A stretch of DNA of 64,000 nt from Rubinisphaera margarita (GTDB taxonomy: Bacteria > Planctomycetota > Planctomycetia > Planctomycetales > Planctomycetaceae), in assembly GCF_022267515.1 (NCBI RefSeq), contig NZ_JAKFGB010000014.1:372001-436000 (forward strand), given 5' to 3'. Position 1 is the stretch's first letter, and every line of letters starts with the position of its first letter. Shown here in pieces: positions 19,572-26,697 of the stretch. The notes under the pieces were generated by a model that was given only the letters and a program-made list of their open reading frames with translations, made no database searches and was not told the DNA's origin. The translations under genes and the position numbers were made by a program.

Positions 19572-19603
19572 GGCCTTCGCCGGAATCTTTTCGGTCGAAG
19601 GCC
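19572..19603 (+). terminator. Probable weak terminator after transketolase
   Basis: GGCCTTCG (19572-19579) pairs exactly with CGAAGGCC (19596-19603). A T-rich CTCTTTTCG stretch begins four bases later. The T tract is not immediate, so efficiency is doubtful. Confidence 0.5.
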
Positions 19604-19645
19604 ACCTCTTTTCGTTCGGCGACCTTTCCCGTTCGGGTTTCAACT

Positions 19646-21916
19646 ATGTCGATGCAGCCTCGCTTGATTTCCAGTTCTCGGTCGGGCTTCCGTCCGGTGT
19701 TCCCGCTCGTTGCCATGCTGCTCGTTCTGTTTTCGAGTGGGCTCATCAACGCCGCGGCTCCCGCCTCTGTCACCGCTCAGGTCGGGCTCAAGAATACGTA
19801 TAAAATCGGCTGCTGGACTGAAGTCCAAATCGATGCTCCGCTGACAGCCGGTCTGAGCTATCAAGCTGAAGTCTCTGTCCTCGATGCGGATGGCAATCAC
19901 GCCCGCTTTGTTGATCAGCCTGTCACCGCTGATGAAGCCGGCCGTTTTCAGACTGTTATCCCGGTTCTGGTTTCCCGCCTGGGAAGTGACTTCGCCATCC
20001 AGGTTTACGAACTCGATGGCGATCAGAAGCGAGGGGCTCTCGCGGGACGATTGCGTCTCTCAACGGCCGATCTGACGGCTCTAACGCAGTCCGAGCCGTG
20101 GCTGGTCGCTGTCGGACGCGTCGACAACATCGAAATCACCAGCGAGTTTGTCTCCCAGCTTCAGGTCACAACGGTTGATGGCATCGACGATCTGCCGGAG
20201 AACTCTCTGAGTCTTTCCGGCGTCAACGTGATCGCCTACGGGGTAACCGGCCACGATCTGGCGGCTCTGCGGCGATTGAAAGACTGGGTCAACGCGGGAG
20301 GACATCTGGTTGCCTTTCCCGATGTCCCTGCCGAAGAGTTCCTGGCAACTCCCTTTGCTGAGTTGATCCCGGCCACGTTCGAGCAGACCGCTCAGATTCG
20401 GGATCTCAGTCGACTGGAGAGCTTCGTGGGCGAAGCCAGTCGGCTTCGCGTCAACAAAACGCTGAACATTCCGCGATTGATCGACTTCCCGGGAGAGACG
20501 CTGGTGGGCGGTTTGACCGGTGCTCTCGCGGCTCGGATGCCCTGGGGCCTCGGGCGGCTGACTTTCTGCACTTTGAACCTGAACGACGACGTCCTGCAGG
20601 ACTGGGAAGCATTGCCGCAGCTGTTCCGGGTGCTCGCCGACTTCCCGGCTTACAATGAACGCAATTCGTCGAACTCGACCAACCTATTGACCCAGGCCGG
20701 ACTGAGCGACTTCAAAACCCAGTGGGACGCCGGACTGTCCGACTTCGGACTGATGACGCCGAGTGTCTGGATTCCGCTCAGCCTGCTCCTGGTGGCGGCT
20801 TTGCTCGTCGGGCCCGTTGATTATTTCCTGGTGCGCCATGTCCTGAAGAAGCCGGGACTGACGTGGATTACGCTGCCGCTGCTCGTAATTCTGACAGTCG
20901 GCTGGGGCATCTACTCGGCTGCTCAGCAGAAAGTCCCGCTCAGCGGAAAGGCGGCCGCAGAGGGACGAGTCGCTCTGGTGAATCAGGCCCTCGTCGCTGA
21001 CTACGCCGGAGATACCCGGACTGAGCGATACCGTCGGTTCGTTAAGGTACTCGTTCCCGAAACGGGGCGGTTCGATGTTTCCACGTCGCTCAAACTTCCA
21101 TACGCGACGGGCACGCCCGAGCAGCAGACCGCTCCTTCTTCAGTTCCCGAAGCAACCTTCCGCGGTTACTACCGGGCTTCCGGGACACATCTGGATCAGA
21201 CCAGTTACGAAGTTCATCCGCTCGAAGGCAACGTGACCGGAGTTCCCATTCACGAACGTTCCACGCTTCTGCTGGAAACGTCAGGCATCTCGACACCGGA
21301 GAACGTCGCCCGTGATGCGCCGTTCGCGGTCTCGTCGAACTTTTCGGGAACGATCAGCAGTCAGCTGAAGGGCTCACTGTCACACTCACTTGACGGTGAA
21401 ATTACCAACTGGCTGCTCGCTTACGACAAACTGGTTTTCTTCGTCAGCGACGACCATCCGCTCGCGACGCTCTCGCCGGGTGAGGTGCTGGAGTTTCCCG
21501 GCTCGGCAATCCTGCAGCGCGAGTTGACCGCCTTCCTGACCGGGACGACGAAGTCGATGGTCAAACGGAAGTCGGGCGTCGGGGAGGATCTGATCATTCG
21601 ACGACGCGATTACGATCCGTTTTCACGCGACCTGGAATACATCATTTCGCTGATGACTTTTTACGAGATTGTCGGCGGCGAAGAGTATACGAAGCTGAGC
21701 AACATCGAACTGACCAATTGGGATCTTTCCGAATCCATCGCGTTGAAACGTGCGGTTCTCGTCGGAAAAGTGACGAACAAACTTCCGCGGCCAGACGTCG
21801 AGGGCGAAACGGTCATCACCAATTCCGATGTCTCCTTTGTGCGGTTCGTACTGCCGGTCGAACAAAGCGCTCAGGCACTCGACCGTCTGCCGGAATACGA
21901 TAAGAACGGCAACTGA
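19646..21916 (+). CDS. Large exported/membrane protein paired with an ABC ATPase
   Basis: The 756-residue protein has a signal-anchor (about 18-37), a beta-rich outer region, and two membrane helices near 372-395 (LSLLLVAALLVGPVDYFLV) and 405-425 (LTWITLPLLVILTVGWG). A second soluble region ends the chain. Residues 180-260 (LSGVNVIAYGVTGHDLAALR, LKDWVNAGGHLVAFPDVP) resemble the GATase-like outer domain of GldG/DUF4350-type proteins. It is followed 68 bases later by an ABC-type ATPase on the same strand. An ABC-export or gliding-like accessory role is inferred from context. No classical multi-span ABC-2 permease is next to it. Confidence 0.62.
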   Translation: MSMQPRLISSSRSGFRPVFPLVAMLLVLFSSGLINAAAPASVTAQVGLKNTYKIGCWTEVQIDAPLTAGLSYQAEVSVLDADGNHARFVDQPVTADEAGRFQTVIPVLVSRLGSDFAIQVYELDGDQKRGALAGRLRLSTADLTALTQSEPWLVAVGRVDNIEITSEFVSQLQVTTVDGIDDLPENSLSLSGVNVIAYGVTGHDLAALRRLKDWVNAGGHLVAFPDVPAEEFLATPFAELIPATFEQTAQIRDLSRLESFVGEASRLRVNKTLNIPRLIDFPGETLVGGLTGALAARMPWGLGRLTFCTLNLNDDVLQDWEALPQLFRVLADFPAYNERNSSNSTNLLTQAGLSDFKTQWDAGLSDFGLMTPSVWIPLSLLLVAALLVGPVDYFLVRHVLKKPGLTWITLPLLVILTVGWGIYSAAQQKVPLSGKAAAEGRVALVNQALVADYAGDTRTERYRRFVKVLVPETGRFDVSTSLKLPYATGTPEQQTAPSSVPEATFRGYYRASGTHLDQTSYEVHPLEGNVTGVPIHERSTLLLETSGISTPENVARDAPFAVSSNFSGTISSQLKGSLSHSLDGEITNWLLAYDKLVFFVSDDHPLATLSPGEVLEFPGSAILQRELTAFLTGTTKSMVKRKSGVGEDLIIRRRDYDPFSRDLEYIISLMTFYEIVGGEEYTKLSNIELTNWDLSESIALKRAVLVGKVTNKLPRPDVEGETVITNSDVSFVRFVLPVEQSAQALDRLPEYDKNGN

Positions 21917-21984
21917 AATGAGGCCTCTCCGCTCTCGAAGTACATAAGTGCCGGGCGGCTCAAACTCCTTGTGGATCTGCGACT

Positions 21985-22911
21985 GTGATCGAAACCATTA
22001 AACTGACGAAGAAATACGGCGACCTCATCGCTGTCAACGAGATCAGCCTGAAGCTGACCGAAGGCGATGTCTTCGGCTTCATCGGTCCCAACGGATCCGG
22101 CAAGACGACAACGATGCGGATGATCGCGACGCTGCTCCAGCCGGACTACGGCGAAGCGTATGTCTGCGGACGCTCAATCTATACGCACGCCGAAGAGATC
22201 CGCCGCCTTGTCGGCTTCATGCCTGACTTTTTCGGCGTCTACGACGACATGACCGTGCTCGAGTACCTTGAGTTCTTCGCCGCGACGTACCGCATCAACG
22301 GTCCGAATCGCCGCAAGATCTGCGAAGAGAAACTCGATCTGGTCGATATGGCCTTCAAACGCGACGCCATGGTCAGTCAGCTTTCACGCGGGCAGACCCA
22401 GCGAATTGGGCTCGCTCGCGTCATGCTGCACGATCCGCAGGTGCTGCTGCTCGACGAACCAGCCAGTGGTCTGGATCCACGAGCCCGTATCGAAATCCGC
22501 AATCTGCTTCGCAGACTCGGAGCGATGAATAAGACGGTGATCGTGTCGAGTCACATTCTGCCCGAACTGGCCGATGTGTGTACCCGCGTGGGCATGATTG
22601 AAAAGGGAGAGCTGATCGTCGACGGGCACGTGAGCGAAGTGATGCAGAAGGCGCGACAGGCCATCGTGCTGCATATCCGGGTCACAGAGAACCTCGATGC
22701 GGCCGCCGCCCTCATGGAGCAGTGCGATGAAGTCGATCACGTCAGTATCGAGAAAGAGACCATTCTGGCTCGACTCAAGCCCGGAACCATGGATTACTCA
22801 AACCTGCCAATGGCGCTGTTTGAAGCCGGGCATCGCCTCACCCTGTTCCGTGAAGAAGAGGTCAACCTCGAAACCGCCTTCATGGAACTGACCAAGGGCA
22901 AGCAGCAGTAA
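21985..22911 (+). CDS. ABC-2-type transporter ATP-binding protein
   Basis: The 308-residue ATPase has Walker A GPNGSGKTT (34-42), a signature LSRGQ (133-137, with Arg in place of the first Gly), Walker B VLLLDEP (153-159), the D-loop SGLDP, and the switch His in SSHILPELA. The C-terminal 80 residues are the usual extra domain of ABC-2 ATPases. The start is GTG at 21985. Its likely partner is the two-span protein just upstream; no other permease lies downstream, where an SDR gene follows after 150 bases. Confidence 0.92.
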   Translation: MIETIKLTKKYGDLIAVNEISLKLTEGDVFGFIGPNGSGKTTTMRMIATLLQPDYGEAYVCGRSIYTHAEEIRRLVGFMPDFFGVYDDMTVLEYLEFFAATYRINGPNRRKICEEKLDLVDMAFKRDAMVSQLSRGQTQRIGLARVMLHDPQVLLLDEPASGLDPRARIEIRNLLRRLGAMNKTVIVSSHILPELADVCTRVGMIEKGELIVDGHVSEVMQKARQAIVLHIRVTENLDAAAALMEQCDEVDHVSIEKETILARLKPGTMDYSNLPMALFEAGHRLTLFREEEVNLETAFMELTKGKQQ

Positions 22912-23014
22912 GCTGCCTGGTCCTTTCTAGAGCAGTTTACTTTTTGGTGTGACCGTTCGGTCCGCGAAAGATGCAGCGTCTCAGGCGATTCAACACTCAT
23001 TCGCGGACATACGG

Positions 23015-23031
23015 TAGAGCGATCCGCTCTA
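23015..23031. repeat. Short hairpin upstream of the SDR gene
   Basis: TAGAGCG (23015-23021) and CGCTCTA (23025-23031) are exact complements around a 3-base loop, 30 bases before the SDR start. It could be an operator or an RNA hairpin. Nothing else stands out in the 150-base gap. Confidence 0.35.
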
Positions 23032-23061
23032 GTAGACCTGACCGTTTCCCTCGGAGATTCC

Positions 23062-23877
23062 ATGAAGACGTTCGACTTCAAAGATCGCTGGGCACTGGTC
23101 ACAGGAGCGTCCAGCGGGATCGGAGCCGAGTTTGCCCGGCAGCTTGCCGCGAATGGGACTCACCTCATTCTGACAGCTCGTCGAGAATCGGCTCTGGCGG
23201 AGCTTGCCGAGAAGCTGCGGGCTGAATTCGGAATCGACGTGGTCGTCATTCCCGCGGATCTGTCGCAATTCGACAGTGTGCCGAAACTGCTGGACGACAT
23301 TCGCGGCCGCGGACTCACGATCGATATCGTGATTAACAACGCGGGACTGGGAAGCGTGACTGCCGCCGATCAGGCGGATCCCACACGAATGCTCCAGATT
23401 GTGGATGTGAATGTTCGAGCCCTTACCGAACTCAGCTACGCCTGTCTGCCTGATATGATGAACCGAGGCACCGGGCTGATTCTCAACGTCGCCTCCATCG
23501 TGAGTTTCCAGCCGGTCACGTATATGGCGGTCTATGCGGCGTCCAAAGCTTACGTGCTTCACCTGAGTGAAGCTCTTGCGGAAGAGGCTGCGGGTTCGGG
23601 CGTGCGTGTGACGGCACTCTGTCCGGGGACGACGAAGACGGAGTTCTTCGATTCCGCGGGAGCCGATGGCTGGATCGACCGCTGGGGAGGATTAACACCG
23701 GAGTTCGTGGTGCGAACCGGATTGAATGCGGCTCGCCGCGGATGCCGTGTTTCCGTCCCAGCCGTTCGTTATCAAGTCATGACATTCCTGCCACGACTGC
23801 TCCCGCGCCGGCTGTTGACAACAATCTCCAAGAGACTCTTTCGATCAACGATCAGCGAGAAGCAGGCGCAGAAGTAG
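23062..23877 (+). CDS. Short-chain dehydrogenase/reductase (SDR)
   Basis: The 271-residue oxidoreductase has the classical SDR signatures: cofactor loop TGASSGIG (14-21), NNAG (92-95), catalytic S145, and Y158-x-x-x-K162 in VYAASK. An Arg pair after the second strand (TARRES, 38-43) suggests preference for NADPH. The subgroup resembles DltE/YqjQ-like SDRs with a basic, slightly hydrophobic C-terminal tail (LLPRRLLTTISKRLF) that may touch the membrane. The substrate is unknown. The start has GGAG 6 bases upstream. Confidence 0.92.
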   Translation: MKTFDFKDRWALVTGASSGIGAEFARQLAANGTHLILTARRESALAELAEKLRAEFGIDVVVIPADLSQFDSVPKLLDDIRGRGLTIDIVINNAGLGSVTAADQADPTRMLQIVDVNVRALTELSYACLPDMMNRGTGLILNVASIVSFQPVTYMAVYAASKAYVLHLSEALAEEAAGSGVRVTALCPGTTKTEFFDSAGADGWIDRWGGLTPEFVVRTGLNAARRGCRVSVPAVRYQVMTFLPRLLPRRLLTTISKRLFRSTISEKQAQK

Positions 23878-23923
23878 AGTCTTTCACGCGTATTTCACGT
23901 GCTCAGCCTGTCTGGTCGAACGA

Positions 23924-24382
23924 TCAATCGCCGCCGCCGGTGTCTTGAAAGTAGGCGTCCTGGAACAGCCGTTCTTCCCGCAGGTTGTGAGACTGCAGCT
24001 GTTCCATCCAGCCCGCGAGATCGCGTTTCAGCTCAAAAGCGTGGGCATGGAACGAGCCGGGACCCTGAAGTCGGTCGTAGAGCTCCTGCAGCTGCTCGCA
24101 GAGTGTGGTCTGTTCGACCTCGAGCCGCTTGACGTTGGAATCCGCTTCCGGGCATTCCAGCAGCAGGGAATTCAGATAGCCGTCCCGGGAACGGAGCGCG
24201 AATTCTCGCGGCACGGTACGGAGCAGGGCTTCGACAATCGCCGTCAGCCATCTGCGGGTTTCCTCGGTCGATTCTTCTTCGAGCACGTCTCGAAGATCCC
24301 CGAGAAGAATGTACTCGAGATCGCTGAGCTGCTGGAGATTGAGCAGTTTCAGTCGCTCGAGATCGGCATTATCGATCGCCAT
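23924..24382 (-). CDS. Helical protein of unknown function
   Basis: I do not recognise this 152-residue protein with confidence. It is almost wholly helical and rich in Leu, Glu and Arg, with no signal peptide or membrane segment. Its layout (LERLKLLNLQQLSDLEYILLG, then a bundle, then ELKRDLAGWMEQLQSHNLREE) would fit a four-helix bundle. The end recalls hemerythrin-like helices, but the His/Glu iron ligands are not complete. GGGAGGT stands just before the ATG, supporting this start. It converges with the SDR gene. Confidence 0.6.
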   Translation of the reverse strand: MAIDNADLERLKLLNLQQLSDLEYILLGDLRDVLEEESTEETRRWLTAIVEALLRTVPREFALRSRDGYLNSLLLECPEADSNVKRLEVEQTTLCEQLQELYDRLQGPGSFHAHAFELKRDLAGWMEQLQSHNLREERLFQDAYFQDTGGGD

Positions 24383-24946
24383 GCAACACCTCCCTCAGGC
24401 CGGGTACGTCGGTGAATTGCGACGCCAGGTCAGCTTCGCCCGCCAGTTTTCTTATTCTGCCCGTGAACTCTGGGTGTGTCAAAGGGTTTTCTCGGTCAAT
24501 TTCAGGGCAAGAAGTTTTCTGCTCTCGACGGCGAAAACTACGGGTTTGTACTTATTTTTTGGTAGTCAAATAGGGGTTTTCCGGATCTTGGGATTAGTCC
24601 TAGTTTTCTAGGATTTCCTATTGTATCAGATGGGAATGATGATATTCTGCTACGGCTTTTCTCGGGATGATGCAAAATTGCGTCGTTTTGAGGGGCTCTG
24701 AACCGGGATGCGGGCTCTTTGCCTGGATTCGGAGCTCAGCAAGGGATCCCTGCTGCAGCGAAACGCCGGGTCGGCCAAACCGGGTGTTTCCACAGGAAAC
24801 GTTCATCTCCTGGCGGTCTGCTGACTGTCTGTCGACGACGGTCGGTGTTCGCGAACGAACGGGCTCAACTCTCGGAGTGGCGGAATTCTTCGCTTCGCTC
24901 CAAAAAACACATCTCCATGTTCAGAAAAAAAGAGGAACCCCCAACT
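24383..24946 (+). promoter_or_regulatory. Long AT-rich leader before the second pilin-like gene
   Basis: This 564-base stretch has no supportable gene. About 24480-24680 is distinctly AT-rich against the surrounding sequence and carries the hairpin TCCTAG-TTTT-CTAGGA (24598-24613), a perfect 6-bp stem. AT-rich composition plus the hairpin suggests the promoter/operator zone of the pilin-like gene, with a leader of over 250 bases. I could not fix exact -35 and -10 boxes. A longer open frame from 24719 exists but has no family likeness before residue 77. Confidence 0.4.
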
Positions 24947-25276
24947 ATGATGCGTGCATTGCTGCATGACGAAAGCGGATTCATTGTCTCCGCTGAGCTG
25001 GTGCTCATCGCCACGATCCTGGTCATCGGCCTGATCGTCGGACTGAGCTCGATTCAACACGCCGTCGTCGCTGAACTGAACGACGTTGGCGACGCCATCG
25101 GACGCCTGAATCAGTCTTACTGGTTCTCCGGATTCTCTTCGGTAAAGAATGGCGGTAACGGCCTCAAGGCCTACACCCGCGGTTCGGCCTTCCAGGACGA
25201 AACTGACGACTGCGACAACGATCAGTGCGACATCGCCTGCGATGTTCCCGTCAACGAAGGTCCAAAGCGGATCTAG
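24947..25276 (+). CDS. Flp-like pilin-type small secreted protein
   Basis: The 110-residue protein starts with a short acidic leader, LLHDESGFIVSAELVLIATI, in which a Gly-Phe pair is followed at +6 by Glu and then a single hydrophobic helix. This is the class III (prepilin) signal layout. The tail is polar with a GNG-rich loop and a cysteine cluster, DDCDNDQCDIACD, which could be disulfide-bonded or bind a metal. Similar small proteins are widespread in planctomycetes. AGAGGAA stands about 10 bases before the ATG pair at 24947/24950. A strong terminator follows directly. Confidence 0.75.
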   Translation: MMRALLHDESGFIVSAELVLIATILVIGLIVGLSSIQHAVVAELNDVGDAIGRLNQSYWFSGFSSVKNGGNGLKAYTRGSAFQDETDDCDNDQCDIACDVPVNEGPKRI

Positions 25277-25309
25277 TCTGACCTGACGTTGAACAACGAC
25301 TGAATACAG

Positions 25310-25345
25310 CCGGTCGGGAAGCCAGTCTTCCCGGCCGGTTTTTTT
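25310..25345 (+). terminator. Rho-independent terminator after the pilin-like gene
   Basis: A 12-bp stem (25310-25321 with 25327-25338, one G-U pair) and a 5-base loop are followed by seven T residues (25339-25345). Confidence 0.93.
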
Positions 25346-25532
25346 GCGTTCACAGGTGGATCCCCCGCCATATCCGCTACGACTTGAACAGTTCGCAGAA
25401 CCTCTATACGTAGTTGTTCGCGAATTTTGCTTGGTTGGCACTCAATTCCGTGTCGATGACTTCAATGGCGTTGAATTCTTCACCGAATAGGACGCCGCAA
25501 TCACTGCCTGACCCAGCTAGTAAGGTCGAACT

Positions 25533-25569
25533 CGCCGCCATCGCTTCCCCCCTCAAAGCGATGGCGGCG
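25533..25569 (+). promoter_or_regulatory. Strong leader hairpin directly before the MfnD-like gene
   Basis: The arms CGCCGCCATCGCTT (25533-25546) and AAGCGATGGCGGCG (25556-25569) are exact 14-base complements around a pyrimidine-rich 9-base loop. The stem ends 19 bases before the ATG at 25589, so it would lie against the ribosome-binding region. It is a candidate attenuator or translational control element. The rest of this 312-base gap shows only the pilin terminator and no clear promoter. Confidence 0.5.
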
Positions 25570-25588
25570 TCGTTTCGTTACGGGCCTC

Positions 25589-26593
25589 ATGAAATCGATC
25601 TTCGTCTCCGAGTTTCTCTGTAGCGGAGCCCTTTCCGAACAGGATCTTCCTGAGTCACTGACCAGCGAAGGCCAGGCGATGCTTGCCGCCGTCTGCGAAG
25701 ACTTGCTCCGCACGGGACGTTATCACGTTTGCACGACGCTCGATGAGCGGGCGTGGCCGGATTGCCCCCAGGCGATCGAGTTCGTGCGGGTGAAGTCGTC
25801 TTCCGAGGAATGGGGCTGCTTTCAGAAGCTCGCCCAGCGCTCGACCGCGACACTGGTCATCGCTCCCGAACTGGGGCAGGAACTCGAACGCCGTGTCACC
25901 TGGCTCGAGGCGGTGCAGCGGAACAGCACGATGTCGTTTTCGCCGACTGTCTCGTTAACATCCGACAAACTACGGTTTGGTCAATGGTGTGAGGAACGGG
26001 GAATCGCGACTCTCCCGGTGAGCATCGTTGCGGACGATGGTCTTTCTGCGATCGACTGGGCCCAGCCGCACATGATCAAGCCTCGCTATGGAGCCGGAGC
26101 GACCGCGACTGTTCGAGTCGAAAGCCAGGCTGCGGCGAAACGATTCCTGGAGAACGAGCAACATCGTGAGTTCGGGCCCTTCATCATTCAGCCCTGGCTC
26201 GATGCGATGCCCCTTTCAATTGCCGGGGTCGTCTGTCCGCAAACGGGCCGCCGACAGTGGGGGCCGCTGGGACGCCAGAAATTCGCGGACGGCCATTACA
26301 GCGGAGGCACGATTCCCTTTCCCTGTCCAGCCACCGCTGACGCATTCGGGATCATCGAACAGGTTTGCGACCAGCTGCCGGGACTTCGAGGCTGGATTGG
26401 CTTCGACTTCCTTTATTCGACGTCAGCATCCCCGCCCCTGCAGCTTCTGGAGGTAAATCCGCGGATGACGACCAGCTATCTGGGGTATCGCCAGCTCACC
26501 GAGACCCCCCTGGCGGAACTGATGCTGGGATTTGGACAGAGCAAAGAAGTGAGGTGGCGCCCCGGGACCGTCGACTTCTCCGCAGTACCGTAG
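25589..26593 (+). CDS. ATP-grasp ligase resembling MfnD (tyramine-glutamate ligase)
   Basis: The 334-residue protein is an ATP-grasp enzyme. The N-terminal half (MKSIFVSEFLCSGAL, LPESLTSEGQAMLAAVCEDL, LDERAWP) follows the pattern of MfnD-type ligases. The ATP-grasp core shows MIKPRYGAGAT for nucleotide binding, then FIIQPWLDAMPLSIAG, WIGFDFLYS and LLEVNPRMTTSYLGY with the metal-binding Glu and Asn. MfnD joins glutamate to tyramine in methanofuran synthesis; planctomycetes carry H4MPT/methanofuran-type C1 genes. An mfnB gene lies at 51581. Substrate assignment is inference; another carboxylate-amine ligase is possible. Confidence 0.72.
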   Translation: MKSIFVSEFLCSGALSEQDLPESLTSEGQAMLAAVCEDLLRTGRYHVCTTLDERAWPDCPQAIEFVRVKSSSEEWGCFQKLAQRSTATLVIAPELGQELERRVTWLEAVQRNSTMSFSPTVSLTSDKLRFGQWCEERGIATLPVSIVADDGLSAIDWAQPHMIKPRYGAGATATVRVESQAAAKRFLENEQHREFGPFIIQPWLDAMPLSIAGVVCPQTGRRQWGPLGRQKFADGHYSGGTIPFPCPATADAFGIIEQVCDQLPGLRGWIGFDFLYSTSASPPLQLLEVNPRMTTSYLGYRQLTETPLAELMLGFGQSKEVRWRPGTVDFSAVP

Positions 26594-26697
26594 AGCCGCC
26601 GGTGTCGTTGCCGGAGATCATTTCGCCCATCCGAGGAGATCGGGTAGAATCGGCGCTCGATGCTTTGCTTTGCGAGTCCCAAACCGACTGAACGTTC

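Noticed and set aside
25420..25460. TTGGCACTCAATTCCG as a possible sigma-54 promoter
   Set aside because: The -24 element is present but the -12 element (TTGC) at the fixed spacing is absent.
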